Origin: Acanthosepion lycidas
Taxonomy: Eukaryota > Mollusca > Cephalopoda > Sepiida > Sepiidae
NCBI GenBank assembly: GCA_963932145.1
Contig: OZ010581.1
Span: 84,917,604 to 84,981,603 of the forward strand
Direction of reading: 5' to 3'
Length of the DNA: 64,000 nt
The notes under the pieces were generated by a model, which worked only from the letters and a program-made list of their open reading frames with translations, did no database searches and had not been told where the DNA came from. Position numbers and translations under genes: made by a program. Shown piece by piece: positions 22,337 through 35,763 of the stretch. Each line of letters begins with the position of its first letter. Position 1 is the stretch's first letter.

Positions 22337-25300
22337 GGTAGGCTAAAAATAAAAACTTTGTAATTTCACTCCCTGTGCAAAAAAGGTACGGGAAAAGTAA
22401 GAATAAAATGGAAAGAAATATGGAAAACCAGCAGTGCAATAATCAAGAATTTGTTATTTGTGCTTAAAACTAAATTTTCTTTAACCTTATATAACCAATG
22501 ATTTAAGAATATAATTTTTTTTATTCAATATACTATTATTAAACTTACTACAGTGAATAAATTTGGAGACGTTAAGGCATTATCAAAACAAAAATATAGC
22601 GTAAATTGCATTTGTGGAGCAAAGACGTAGACTGTCAAATGCCAAATGACAAAAAAATGGTTTCTGAATCGGTGTATGCGCATTGTTCCGGTTAATAAAT
22701 TAATGTTTTGAAAATAATATTGAACATTTTTCAATCAACGGATCGCGTTCCCACTTACATGATTCGTGATCCTTTGAAGGGTATTTAAGCAAAGTTTCTA
22801 GACAGACAAACCAGTAAGGAGAAACAACGGCAACAGACGACAACAGATCCCGACGAAATCCCCTTACACATTCACCTGTCTTCCTTACCACTTACACTTA
22901 CGGGTCACTTACACTTTCCTCCTCACTTCCTCCCTTGCCTCTTCTTTCTCACACATACACATGAAAAAATCACTTTCCATCTAGAAAAACAATAGACTAT
23001 AAGAACTTTAAAACTCACACATTTTAATAAATGGGTATTTGTGAAAACACAAAAATAAAAAATATCTTATATTTTTATATTTAAACACCTTTTTCGCCGT
23101 TTTCTTTATTGTGTGCTGATTCAAATCCGTAACATACATTCGAAGAGTAAATTTTAGAAAGATATGTAGGGTCAGCCTACCCGAATTAAAAGTGAAAAAT
23201 TAGAATCCAAGTATCGTGCCCACAAATACAATATTACGCAAATTAACATTTGTTTTCATATGGTAAACATTGTGTTTATTCTGAGTGTAAAAAAATCAGT
23301 TCAAATGTTTTGACAAAGTTTTTTGTTTGTTAAAGTGTAGTTCGTAAAGTCATATTCCTCGGTCAATATAAAGTGCGTATATATGTGCGTATTTCAGAAG
23401 CACATTTTAACAGAGTGTATGCGTGGCTGCTGACTGAATGTGTGTGCGTAAAGCACATTAGTAGAAACGTTGTGGTGTGAGTGCTAATACGTGAAATCTG
23501 ATGTAGTGGTTCCAAAAGGAAGTGGACATAGAGAGAGATGATTAGACTTACTATTTTCCACGGCTATGAATATTTCTTTAAGTTGTGTGAATATTCCTTT
23601 GAATGGTGTGTAGTCGTCACTGACTGAGCTAGTGTCATGATAACAAGAGAATTCTGGTCGGGTGCTTACAGATCCAACCACCTGTCATCGACAGGTGATC
23701 CACATCCAGCTTCTGACTGGGTTTTTGTTGTTTGTGTTTTTATTGCCCCTGAAATCGGTGTATATATAGTTATCCTAATCATGTAATTGGCTCCAAAGGA
23801 AAGCTTTTCGGTTTATGTGGGATAGCACCCTGTGATCAGCTCATTTGGAGTTCAAACGTAGAGACGTAGTCGGAAACATACCATGTAACTGTACTGTCCA
23901 ATCAAATTCCGGAAACCACTTATCTAATTTGGGATCCTAATTTTTACTGATTTGTACAGAAGTTTTTGTTTTAGTGATTCTTATTATTCAACTGTTGGTT
24001 GTAAAATATAGGATTTTATATCCTATAAATTACAGTACTATAAAGTATTATTTTACGACAATGAAATAGTTTCGTCTAAAATCTGAAAAATTTCATGGTA
24101 GCGAGGGGAAAAAATAAAGATAAACATTTGTAAAATAGTAAAAAGTTACAAGAACAACTTGCGTTTAATGGTTTAATTACTGAAGTAAGTATTGGTTTTT
24201 AATTTAATTTGTAAATAACTGCAGGATAACAGTGACACACACAAAAAAAAGGACAAAAACTAAGAAACACCTGTACCGAATAGGAAACATTTCTTATGGT
24301 GATTTAAGTCACAAATAATATCAATACAGGAAGAACATGGAACACAAATTGAAAGTTAAAAAAAGGAATATTATTGAAGTTCATATATAAAAATACTATA
24401 GAAATAATAGTTCTTGTTGCAAACAAATTGTTTTCTTTGCGGCTATATTATAATGAAACAATATAAGTCCACTTAACTGAAGTCCTTGGTGTTTGTAGAA
24501 TGGTTTCGTTTACGTACTAATATAGTACGGTTCTCGTGTCAAAGTGCAGGTAGAATCAGAGACGATATTGACATCCTGTGCCTGGCAGATCTGGACAGAG
24601 AAGAGGGAGGAAGAGTAAAAAAAAAAAACAGAATAACGTTCTTTATAATTGGCGCCAACATATTCTGGCTAGTGTTTGATTGGTTGGCGATAAACGAGAT
24701 TCTTATAGAGTGCAGTTTACCAAGGGTGACAACTACATTTTTCTTATATGCTTTCAAGTGACAAAAAAATTATTAGATTAATAATTCAATCATATTACTC
24801 TTCTAATATTGAATATCAGTCAAAGAGAGCGACATTGGAATTATTTCCTTGTTGTATACCCATACCAAAAATAATTTAACATTTGCTAAAAGGAGAAAAA
24901 TTAAAATTCTTTTTAAAAATGGCATTTTAAACTTTACAGTTTTTGAGTCTTGAAACTTGTCTTTAAGTAACTCCTGTGGGCAATAGCAACGGGACGAATT
25001 TCAAAATCACACTGAAAAATTACAAGAAATATTTTTTTAAACAAATATTATTAAATGTTTTTTTTTTTTTGTACAATCTGAAAGAAAATATCCGCGTGTT
25101 TTATTAAATTATGCAAGCATGAATTTGTCGGAGTTAACTCTTCCTTAATTGTCCAAATTGTTCACGAGGGGACGCTCTCCGTACACTGTAAATACTGGGC
25201 GATTTCTTGCCTCGTTCTCTTTTATATTTCTTCATTTTCAGCGAACACATCTACAATATAAACTCTCGCAGAAGATTGTATCTTCCAACTCGTGGGAGAC

Positions 25301-25447
25301 GCCATGAACATTATACACACATACATACGTACGAACATTCACCAAAATATAAACTCTTTACGTTCACACACAAACAAATGTTAATGCCAATGTCCATTGT
25401 AAATTTTGTTGTTTAATACATATACTTGTTGTATCTATTTATCTATC

Positions 25448-25452
<5 letters not shown>
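22337..25452. other. about 3 kb without a recognised gene
   Basis: Mostly AT-rich. A TATA-like GGTATTTAAGC lies near 22779, followed by a pyrimidine-rich stretch (22860-22950); this could be an LTR or promoter remnant but has no partner. A short inverted repeat, CACCTGTC and GACAGGTG, lies at about 23680-23698. A self-complementary TTGGCGCCAA lies at about 24651, similar to primer-binding sites elsewhere in the window, but no LTR precedes it. An open frame at 24486-24761 has no recognised motif. Confidence 0.4.

Positions 25453-25530
<78 letters not shown>
25453..25530. repeat. compound (CA)n(TA)n microsatellite
   Basis: About 17 CA units (25453-25486) pass without a break into about 22 TA units (25487-25530). 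Apparent Thr/His/Ile/Tyr frames here are repeat artefacts. Confidence 0.95.
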
Positions 25531-25535
<5 letters not shown>

Positions 25536-26929
25536 TTGTTTGTTTTCTTTGCACTTCGGTTGGACTCAACTTGGGTCCGCCATTATTCTTGTAGTGGACC
25601 TTTTAATATTCTATCAGAAGTTACACACGTGGCCCTAATTTAACAACACATAAACTCACGGCCCGCTACAAATTCTCTAAAAAAATATTTTTTTGAGTTT
25701 TGGTGAATTATTTTTGATAAAATACGAGACGAATTTTTCGTATATTTAGATTTGATATTGCGTTAATTTTCTTACTGACTTTTCTTTATAATTACTGTAA
25801 AAAATGACGAACATCCTCAAATTAAAAAGTAAGCTTAGAAACACGAGATATCGAAAGTTTGCATGCGTGTGTGTGTGCGCGGAAGGGGTGAAACAGACAT
25901 CCAAAAAGGTTTTCTAATAAAATAATCAAATTCAGTACAATTCCCTCTGTCTTCTGGTTTGAAATGTTTTAGTAATATAAATTTGAATATTATTGATTTG
26001 TTCTTTTTCTTGTAAGAGTAGTGGAAGCCTGGTCGCCTAGTGTGGTTTCCTTTTGTATGGCCTTGTGTCAGACAACCAGGCTCCTACGTACAAGTGTAGT
26101 TGAAATTCTTTTAGGATATCAACGGTTCTTGATAAGGCTAGTAACGGTAGAGAATGGACAAACATGAATGGTGTATGAAAGGTATAACAAATATAAGTTT
26201 ATTCAATAACTGACAGGATGACGGAGGAAAGAATGCGATGTTGATTTCCTGGTTTCTGGATAGTAGGTCTGGTTAATCTGTGAAGTGTGCGGTTGATGTT
26301 GAGTGTGAACGCTATTCCGCACCAAATTGTAGTGGTTGGTGCCAAATGTTCCTGAAGAGGAAAGAAGCCGGAGAATAGAAGAAGTGTGAAACTATTTAGC
26401 TATGGTAATTGGCTAACTAATTAAGCATGGAAATTAAAAACGGGAAATACTTAAGGCGAGAAAAAGCTATAACGAAAGACATACCGAGCGATATTATTTT
26501 TTTAACAAAAGAAAAATGGTTAAAGATTTTATTTTCATTTACGAAGAAAGTTATTTTTTTTTCGCAGAAGATAAAAAATTCGTAAGAAAAGCGGGTATCG
26601 GATTCTGTCAGAATTAATTAGTGTCATGACGCGGCATACAAAGCAGAATTCTAGAAGATAATCGAAATTGGGTCAAGCATGCGACCGAGAAGGAATTCAG
26701 TGAGACCACCCCAAAAAGAATAGCCACCAATTATCTTTCGTAGATATCATTTGGTTTTGGTTCTTGTGTCCAGCGAAGAGACCCATCTGTTGTATGTCCG
26801 GATCTTGACCTGAGGCGATAGGGTCGAGAAGGGGAAATCATTGTTACTACCTTTTCGAACTATTAACGACAGACTTTCTGCCGCCGAGAGCGGATGTCAG
26901 AGGGTGCGATGGTGTTGAGGCGAGAAAGA
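25531..26929. other. no supported gene
   Basis: A GGACTCAACTTG word at about 25561 echoes the LTR relic at 2690, but too little matches to call an element. An imperfect inverted repeat, AGCCTGGT and ACCAGGCT, spans about 26025-26085. The sequence to about 26930 is unassigned and may be the left part of the following LTR. Confidence 0.4.
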
Positions 26930-28134
26930 CAAAGAGATTTAGTCGACCACCCAGTTAAATAGTTGACCAGCGATAGTTGATGAGTCGGCGAAAATTCCGC
27001 TAATGAATTCCAGGTGACCACATGATAAGATAAAAATTTAATAGTTGCGAGAATTCTGGCCGATAGAAAAGAAAGAAAGAAAAGGGAAGATATTTTTTTC
27101 TTTGGGCGATAATTTTAAACTGAGACCAGTCTAGCCACACCCACGCTGCTGAGCGTTCATTGGCTGAGTGGTGGCGTGAGTGATGGCGTGAGTGATGGGC
27201 GAAAGTGAACATATGAGAAAGAAGGGAAACTTATTGAAGCCCTCTGAGGGAATTGGTGTCAGATACCAATACGAGAAAGGAAGAGTTTAGGAGGATAATT
27301 CTCCTACGCCCCCCTCTAAAACAGAAAGTAATTGACTTCCAAAAATGGGAAGTGATAAATTTTCCTGTCCGAGGACAAACAAAATCCTTATTGGGAATTT
27401 GGAATTATCGAAGAACCCAAACTACGACAGGCCCCCACCTGGTTTTGGTCGGCGTCCATATAAACGAACGTCCCCAGAGTTTCAGACAGTTGCAGTTGCA
27501 GTTACAGTTGAGGTGGGTTGGAAATAGGAGACGCACGCAGATCGACAGAGAGCTGTGAGCTCGGAGACCAGCCTCGCAAGAGCTGACTGAAAGATTTCCA
27601 CGCATTCCGACTTAAACTTCTTATTGAAAAACAACTTAAGATATCAAGACTCGCCTGAGAAACGCAAAGTGTCACGAATCCATAGAAGTGGGTTGGGAGA
27701 AAGCAAACAGATATAAAGATACTTGTTATTTTTTCAACACATTTTGAGTTTGTTTCATTATTTTTCTTTTACATACACTTGTGCAGTATCACCTTTGCCC
27801 CGGATTCAGCTTGATTGATTTCGTCTACCTAAGATCAAATCACAACGTAGGTAGGTTAGACGAGAGATCAAAGCAGTTACTTCGGTAACCAGACGTTGGA
27901 GACGAGCTGGGAACGGCAAGGCTGATATCGAATCTAACCAGACATCGACCGCAACCAAGACAACCAGAGGGGTTAGAGTCACACATGGTTCCGTGGTAAA
28001 CCAGATTTCCATCCGAACCAGCCAAGGGTTAGATCGTCACAGATGGTGCTGCAGTCAACCCAGTGTTAGAGGCGTCACAATTGGCGGCCGTGACCAGGAC
28101 TGACCGGTGGCGTCACAATTGGCGCCGCGACCAG
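26930..28134 (+). mobile_element. LTR of family C, with primer-binding-site-like 3' end
   Basis: The left part (GACCACCCAGTTAAA, GTTGAC, GATGAGTCG) matches 33830-33880. The part from 27665 (GTGTCACRAATCCATAGAA) through 27930 matches 33885-34150, and the middle (about 27260-27500) resembles 51110-51300. It ends in a series of GTCACA...TGGCGCCG words, the last TGGCGCCGCGACCAG at 28120-28134. No gag-pol follows that I can recognise, so it is a solo LTR or the 5' end of a lost element. It is degraded and fairly old. Confidence 0.65.
27978..28134 (+). repeat. four iterations of a primer-binding-site-like motif
   Basis: GTCACA starts at 27978, 28036, 28074 and 28112, each followed within 2-3 nt by TGG-TKCCG, TGGTGCTG, TGGCGGCCGTGACCAG and TGGCGCCGCGACCAG and then by an accepting CCAG or CAACC. 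The last two copies form a clear 38-bp tandem duplication. Confidence 0.7.
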
Positions 28135-28895
28135 CACAGGACAAGACCCAGGGTGGCCTCACAGAAGAATCAATGGAGACTTAGAAACAGATTAACACGG
28201 TAGGTTATGAAACTCCGACATGAGTTCGACCAGGATAGAATTACAGAGTTGCAAGAGAAATGTTCTTCAACATAGAATGAAGTATAGACTAAGGGAAAGA
28301 TCCAAAAAATACAAGTACCTTGTGTGGATGCTCGTGAGTTCTTAACTTACTTGTTGCTTTGGATGAGAGTTAAGGTTCGCTTGATACTGTGGCAACGATT
28401 GTTTAAAAGATGCTAGGTTGCCTGTCGTCGATGAGTTAACGGTAAGAGAACAGTTAAGCTTTGATAGAAAAAATGAATTCTCTTACATGCGACGGTCCTT
28501 CGAGGAGATGGAGATAAATACGTAGAACTTGGACTTCCGCTGAGCTGTAGTTGACAAGTGGAGATTCTGGAAGAGTTTGTGACAAAAGTTTGTTGCTTTT
28601 CTTTTTTTGGAAGAGAATCTCGTATTACGTAGGAAAATCGGAAGGCTGGGCTGGGATCGAGTCAAGGATGGTGAAGGTAGCTTCAGACAAAGAAGTTGAC
28701 TATAAAAGGTCTATTACCGAAATCTAGGTGTTTGAGAGAGACGTCAGTATATTGAAAAGGTTGTTATCGGAATGTGAGTGAGTGTGTGAGAAAATGGTTT
28801 TCGTTACATTACTTGTTATGTAGATTTCCCAATGGTTGATGTAGCTTCTTTTGTAGTGGATGTTGAATTCTCTGATTCAGTATTCAAGAAAGTAA
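28135..28895. other. no supported gene
   Basis: Moderately GC sequence that could be the leader or gag remains of the LTR element just upstream. No protein match was recognised on either strand. Confidence 0.35.
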
Positions 28896-29165
28896 TGTGA
28901 GACCGTAACATACCTACAACATAGACTCTTCCTGGACTATATAAAGTATGCGACATAACACTCTAGGAGAGAAGAAGAAGAGGAGGAGAGAGAGTATTCT
29001 AATACCGTAGTATCAGCCGCGTACGACTACCAATATTGGACACGAGCACATAGTAAGCTCCGCTTACACTTACACTATCTTTGTAACCTTTTTGTTCAAT
29101 ATATCTTTCTTACCTCTAATCCGTATTCCGTGTTTTCCTTCCGTGGTGCCGACTTTGGGCCCACA
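28896..29165 (+). mobile_element. possible solo LTR/promoter relic
   Basis: A TATA-like CTATATAAAG at about 28938 is followed by a purine-rich run, and later by ATATATCTTTCTTACC and a CCGTGGTGCCGACTTTGGGC word (about 29141-29160) resembling an LTR end plus primer-binding site. No partner LTR is in the window. The family cannot be assigned. Confidence 0.3.
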
Positions 29166-29879
29166 TCAGAAAGGTTATTCAACTTCAATGTCTTTAGCTA
29201 TAATTCTCACGAATAAGTTTTGATTTCTCCGTTGAAAGCTTCGTATCTCAAGATTTACTGCGTAAAATACACAGTTGAGGCTGGTCGTCACTTACTGGTC
29301 GACACGTTCACCACAAAAACTTATCCATCGCCAATCAGTCCTCCATATACCATAATACTGCACACTCTCAAGGGGAACTCACAAAACATAGCATGACATA
29401 AGAATTTAATTTCATGATTATAAAATATTATACATAAAAATTTGTATATGATATAAAATGAGAGAGGTGGGGATGAAACCCCCGCAAAAACACTAAAATA
29501 TCAAAACAAACAGATTAAAGATAACTGATGTTAGTTGGACCTGTCCAGCCCTTAAAAAAGAGAGGCCGCTGTATTCTGCCCTACAACAGAATCAAGAGGT
29601 TCTCTCGCTAACGGAGAGGGAAAGAAGAAAATATATACGGACATGGGGAATAAATAAAAGCTGTCCCATTCGAGATGAAAGGTGCCCCCCTCCCTAAAAA
29701 AAAACAACAAAAAAAAAACAAACTGTGGAGGTTGAGAATCTCAACTTGGATCATAACCAAAGATGTAGCCGGGAGCAGGTCGGGAACAACACTTACTCAC
29801 ATTAACTAGTTACACAAATTTGTTTAGCCTGACCAGGGGAGGACACCGCAGGAAACCACTCCGATGTGAATTAGATAGA

Positions 29880-31604
29880 AATAAAAGAGAAAATCAAGGC
29901 TGGCCCCGTTTACCCGAACCAAGCTCGCCTCAGTGATCCACCATTCGCTAAAGTCTGTCGAAACCAAGTGTTTTCTATCAGTTATAATCATGCTCAAAGA
30001 ATCGGATAAGATCCTAATGAGAAAGACGATTGCCTCGCAAGACTCCCTCCTGTCGCGTCGTTCAAATCAGCATTCCAGCTATAGCCAGCAGTGATAGAAA
30101 CACCATTCGTTTCACCCCAGTATATGGGGGCGACACAATCAATCAGCACGAGATTTTCGGGAGCAATACGAGCCATCAACTCGCCGACATGGTCCCATAG
30201 GAGGCGGACCCGAGGACAATGGTAGAAGGCGTGCGAAGCCGTTTCTTCTGTACCAAGGTCGCATTGTTCACAGTCTGGCAAATTCGCCAAGCCCTATATG
30301 AAGGCCATGTCATTGAGAGATAGCCTATTTCGAACCAGTCAAGTCAGGTAAGTGAAAACTCAGGGCTGCTAATGTAATCCACCGCTGACGCCCAAGACCA
30401 GAAGGAGTGAAAAATGCAGACAGGACTGTCTGTCCAAATAAAGGGCCCCGGAAGATCGACCCCTTCCAGGCACCTAACCGCAAGCCGGAAGACTTGTCGT
30501 GGTTAATCTTGGCTCCTGTCACCTTTTCGTATCGTTAAAACGCCTTCAGTACTACCTCAATGTCGCTGCGGGACGACAGGAAAGTCATCGGCGTATGCGG
30601 AAACTCTTGCTCGAACCCCTCCAGGGACAGCGATTCCACGTAGGGCTGGACTGCACACCCTGTCCCTCAGCTGGCGAAGGATAGGCTCCAACACCAAAGC
30701 GTAGAGGCGACTGTGGACAACCCTGACTAATCCACCGAGACAGCACAAAACGCGTGACAGCTTCCCGTTCACCTGTACCACTGGGGGACTGATACAGGAG
30801 GCTAATCCACTGGCAGAAGTCGGGTTCGAATCCGGCGGCCTACAGCACAGCAGCCAGGTAGAGATGGTCAACCCTATAAAATGCCTTGGACTAATCTAAA
30901 TTGATCAGCGCTGCCTCATAGTTATCTTTCACACTCTCGAGGATCGTGCAGATCAGATGCAGGTTGCTCTGAATTGTTCGGCTCTTCACAGCACAAGTCT
31001 GCTCAGGTCCCAACAGACTCTAGGCAGCTGACTGCAAACGATGCGTCAGGATCTTGCCCAAAATTTTTAACTCTGTGTTTAGCAGAGTTTTAGGCTTATA
31101 CAGTCATCTAAATCCCGCCCAGCATCCTTGCATCTTTTTCAACAGCGTAACCACTCCCCTAGAGATCCGGTCGGGGGCGGACCCCAGGTGGAACCAGTTG
31201 TTGAACATGGCAGTCAAAATCGGGACAAAGATGTGCGACAGCCTCAAGTACAATTCATAGGCCAAACCATCCAGATCGGGCGACTTACCTTTGCCGACCT
31301 TCACCAATGCCGCGTAGACTTCGCCCTCCGTGATCTCCCTCTCGCAGCTAGCCTCTTCACTCGGCGAAAGCCGCGGAAAGTCACCCAAACATGTACGAAA
31401 CTCTTCGTTGCAGAGACCATGCTCCTTGATAAACTGGATCTCGAAATGTCGAAATGTCTCGCACATGTCGTCAGTGGCCCGAAGAGTATGCCCCTCCGGG
31501 GTTTTGACCTCACAAATGTAACGACCGTAAACTCGACGGATCTCTATCTTGCGCAACTCTGCGCCCATATTCGGAAGACATCTTGCTTAACTTATGTATG
31601 ATTA
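29880..31604 (-). pseudogene. LINE copy 3 ORF2 remnant (reverse transcriptase and C-terminal zinc finger)
   Basis: On the minus strand the open pieces 31568-31104, 30871-30557, 30522-30325 and 30290-29994 follow the order of the intact ORF2 at 61684-64000: the N-terminal linker (LSPSEEASCE), the GKSPDLDGLAYELYLRLS stretch, the motif B-C region with VSAYADD, motif D (TGAKINHDKSSGL) and the terminal Cys-His motif (CEQCDLGTEETASH). The reading frame changes between pieces and internal segments are lost, for example in the catalytic motif A region. It cannot make a working reverse transcriptase. Confidence 0.85.
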
Positions 31605-31841
31605 TGTTGTGGCCTGTTAGAGGCCAGAAAGAAAGACACGGAAAGAAGAAGGTAGGTTGAACAAGTGTATTGAAATAACAGAACATATATGCAAAATAAG
31701 AGTGTTATTAGTCAGCAGATAGAAGTGTCCGTCCGAACTATCAGGTTACACTGCGTCCCGACTGCTTTCTTAGGAAGTCTCGCAGGTTGGTATTTATGAA
31801 AGAGGAAGAGTTCATTCTAATGTAGATGGGTCACCATAACA
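31605..31841 (-). repeat. 3' LTR of element E
   Basis: Direct repeat partner of 35764-36009. Shared landmarks include CCGTCCGAACTATCAGGTTA, CTGCGTCCCGACTGCTTTC and GGTCACCATAACA. The outer edge meets LINE sequence at GATTA (31600-31604). Confidence 0.92.
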
Positions 31842-33789
31842 CCCCCGGCTAAACTCTTAAATCCGAAAGAGTCTGAAAAAAATAATTTTTTTCCTTTTTT
31901 ATATTAAAGTTCTGAGGCTGTATATTTTTCACAAAAATTAATCCTAAGGAATATTTTTATTGAAAGTTTACCTACTTTTGAGTGGTTTTCCTCCGCTTGA
32001 CTTGTTTAATTTATAGAGAAAACAAGCGATTCCTTTTTTACAACTGACTAGGTATTAAAATCTTGGCTGACTTGTTTTTACCAAGTTCAAAGTAGATCAA
32101 CTTTGAGAACTTTTATTTGTTTGTGGTCTCAATACCTTTTACATTGAGGATTGACAACTATTAAATCAGTTGCTTTCCTTTTTCTCTTTGAACAGCGCAT
32201 TTTGGGGCCGCTAAAAAGGTCGGAATATCGAAAATGTCGTATATGACATCCATAACTGTTTTCTCAGGAAGCCTGCTCTCAGCCTCGTCAGTTAAACGTT
32301 TCCTAAGTTGATTGAGATGTCTTTTATGCGTAAATTGTGGACCCTTTACAATATATAGCATGTTCCCAACTCTTTTTTCGATCGTACCCATCTCACAAAA
32401 ATATTTGTTGTCTTTGAAAATTCTGAAAAAAAATTTTTCTCCGGGGTTATATCGTCTTCGAGGTACGATGTTTGTTCTCCCTGGCTTCGTCTGTTTCGTG
32501 AGTAAACGGACCGTATCCGACGTGCGAATATCACCTCAGCTGGAGATTGTGACGCTGGTGTTTTGTTATTCGGTGTAATCCTGTATACTTGAAGAAATTG
32601 TAGAAGGGCTTTTCACTTGTTGCAGCCCTATCTTTTTTCATAGCTCTCTTCAAAGCCTGTCCGTTAGACCTCGGATGGTACGGAGTGGTAGTGATGTGTT
32701 CGATCTAATATGATTCACAGAAGTCTCTAAATTCTCCAGACGTAAACTGACTTCCATTATCGGACACTAAGGTGTCCACTACTCCGAAATGGCGAAATGT
32801 TCATGTAGAAATTTTATAGTAATTTCTGTAGTTGGGTTTTTGCATCTGAGTACTTCGGGCCACTTCGAGAAACTGTCGACTACAATGAGGTAGTAATATC
32901 CTTCTATAGGCTCGCGAAGTCAATGTGGATTCTAGACCAAGGTAGATTCATTTTTGGCCAGGAGGTGCCTTTTCTGTCATGGCACAGCCTTTACATGATT
33001 TGACAGCATTTTCTATATCTTTGTCCATGTTTTACCAATAGACATAGTTATGTGTCAAGCTTTTCATTTTAGTACTCCCTGGATGGCCAGCGTAAAAATC
33101 TTTCAAAATACACTTCTGGAGTGTTGACGGAATCACGACGTGTTCGCTGTATAGTAACACCTCGTCGCATATAGAGAAAACGTCAGTAATTCGCTGGTCC
33201 TTTTCAAAAATTTACGCTTTTTTTTGTTTGATATACTCATCGTGGAGAGCCTCTTGTCTTATTTGTTCAAGCGTCACTGGAAGTTCCCTTACTGTATTAC
33301 AAAGGGTAGTTTTTAATTCTCCTTCAGATTGAAGAGAGGCGAGCACTGTATCTTCTAGTGGTTCTTTGTACTTGGGAATTAGTCTTGACAATCCGTCCGC
33401 ATAGCCGAATTTTTTTGATGACACGTACTCCATTTTAAAGTTGTAATTTAGCACGATTGTACTTCATCTCTGCAGTTTGTTGGCTGTATTAGTAGGCAGA
33501 CCTTTCTTTGAGCCAAAAGTACTGAGTAGTGGCTTGTGGTCTGTCTGTAGAGTGAAATGTTGACCGTAAATGTAGCAGTGGAACTTCGCGACTGCGAATA
33601 TAAACCCAAGCACCTCTTTTTCAATCTGCGAATAATTTTTTCCGCAGGAAGCAAAGCTCTCGACGCGTGACCTATTGGTTTTACTGTTCCATCAGTCATT
33701 TTGTGAAGAATGCATGCTACTATGCCATACAAACTAGCGTCGCTGGCAACAATGATTTCCAAATCTGGTGATACGAAAATTTTAAGACA

Positions 33790-34180
33790 CGAGAAAAATA
33801 AAGAATTTTATTTTCAGGTGGAACACGACCACCCAGTTTAAAAGTTGACAAGCAAGTGATTAATGAATCGATAGAGATTCTGCTAAAAGTGTCACAAATC
33901 CATAGAAACGGGCCAGGAGAGAAACACGGATAGATAAAGTTAATTGTTATTTCTCAACATATTTGAACCTCGTGAGTTTATTTTATTATTTTTTCTCTTA
34001 CTTTAGTCCGGATTCAGCTTGCACTACGGCACGACGCCTGATTGATTTCGTCTAAGATCAAAGTCACAACGTGGGTAGGTTAGACATGAGATCAAAGCAG
34101 TTACTTCAGTGACCAAGCGTTGGAGGCGAGCTGAGAACGACAAAGCTGAAATGACCAGATCGACCGGGCAGAGACAAGGA
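33790..34180 (+). mobile_element. LTR of family C inside element E
   Basis: From GACCACCCAGTTTAAAAG (33830) through TCCGGATTCAGCTTG (34005) to the GTTGGAGGCGAGCTGAGAAC region (about 34120), this matches 26930-27000 joined to 27660-27930, so the middle of the longer LTR is absent here. It takes the place of the reverse transcriptase of element E and lies in the opposite orientation. It is a solo LTR or recombination remnant. Confidence 0.75.
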
Positions 34181-35763
34181 GTCAACCCCAAAACGTTGGT
34201 GGAAGTATGGCAGTATGAATTTACAGGTAAGTCCCAAAACTGGAATTGTTTCAACCAATCAGTGCCAAATAGGTTGTTAGTATTTTTCAGGACGAATAAT
34301 TTTAATTTAAGAGTCTTCCCATTGAACGTAGTATTAGCAATCACTTCTCCCTCGAATTTAATTTTTAAACTGTTACTAATCTTGCAATCTTGCTAGATTT
34401 TATCATGGTTGGCTTACCCAATCTTTTCCAAGTTTATTATTGTCAAATCAGAACCCGAGTCTAGTTGAAATTCCACACTTTTGTTCAACATTTTTTACAT
34501 GCACGAATTTCCTGGTATTAGCACCGTCTAATTCGTTCGACCCTGTATTTTTTATGCAGCTATTGGTTTTATTTTTAGATCAGCAATGCGAACTTTTGTG
34601 TATGGCTCGGTTATTTATGTAACATTTTTTTGTTCCGGAAAATACAATAGTTGTACTAGTGTAGGGCCCCCGCATCCGTAACATGGGTTAGAGGGTAAAT
34701 TATTTTGCTTTATCTTTGTATCATTAATTTTAGGAGACTTTGTTTCTGTTTGTAGCGTACTTTTTTGACGTGAGCAATACCCGATTCTTCGATATTTTTA
34801 GAATCCTGCTTCAAACTGACGTACCTTTGACATTCTTCAGCGGTGTGCTATAGAGTTATATTCGGCCCATTCTCCAATTTTTCGCCTAATTTCTGCATTT
34901 TTTGTTGAAACTAATCCTTGCCCGAATATCAAACATTTGAATTTATTCGCAGTTAGCTCCGCCAGTCTAAAATCATCGCAGCGCTTGTTTACTACTGAGG
35001 CAAAAGTGGTGTAATCTTCCCATTCTTTCCTAGTTAGATTAAGACATTTCCATCTCTTATGTAAAAGAGATGTCTTTGGACTGAAAAGCTCCGTGAGTAA
35101 TTCCACTGCTTCGATGAATGTCAACTCGCTAGTCTTCCGGTGCAGAATGTAGTTTACGAATTTTGTGTGCTCAGTTGTGCCAAGTTTCCTCAGAAGAAGA
35201 CGTTCTTTTTCTCGAGTCACTCCAATTTGCTCAAGCTGTAGTATATATGTCCTCATATCTCCTAAAGTATGACGCAAACGTTGTCTTCCTCGGGAGTGTA
35301 TGAAAAATTATCTATTGTGCTCCAAATGGTGTTTTGCGAAAAAGAAAATTCGTTTTCGATGGAATTACTACGGCTTTTGTCAGTTCTAAAACTTGCTTAT
35401 GAAATTCAAGCTGTCTCTCATGATTTTCCTTCTGGATTTGCAGAAATAAATTTTCCATTTTTTCCTGTTGAGAGAGCAGTTGTTTTTGCCACTTCTCTTG
35501 CTGTGCATTCTGGTACTTTACAAGATCCAATAAAAATACTTTTGAATTCCTCCATGATAAGTGTGTCTTTTTTTTCCGGTTTTTTCTGTTTTTTTTCCAG
35601 ATGCTTTTCAAATGAAAAAACTATGACGAAAAATAAAAAAAAAATTCTCGTACATCCACTGTTAAAACAAATTGGCAATTACAAGTAGTTCTTTTACGAA
35701 AACTCGTTTGCCCGAGAGTTCCTTTTTAATTCCGGTGGTCCTCGCAAATCCTCGTCACCAAGT

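Noticed and set aside
24651-24660. primer-binding site TTGGCGCCAA
   Set aside because: The word is self-complementary, with no LTR upstream or gag downstream.
24486-24761. 91-codon open frame with an opposite-strand partner
   Set aside because: No domain recognised; it overlaps a possible LTR-like primer-site word and is likely chance.
25406-25638. Thr-His and Ile-Tyr repeat frames
   Set aside because: Translation of the CA/TA microsatellite.
25555-25640. fifth copy of LTR family C
   Set aside because: Only a GGACTCAACTTG word is shared, which is too little to call an element.
31128-31601. 157-codon plus-strand frame
   Set aside because: Antisense shadow of LINE copy 3 ORF2.
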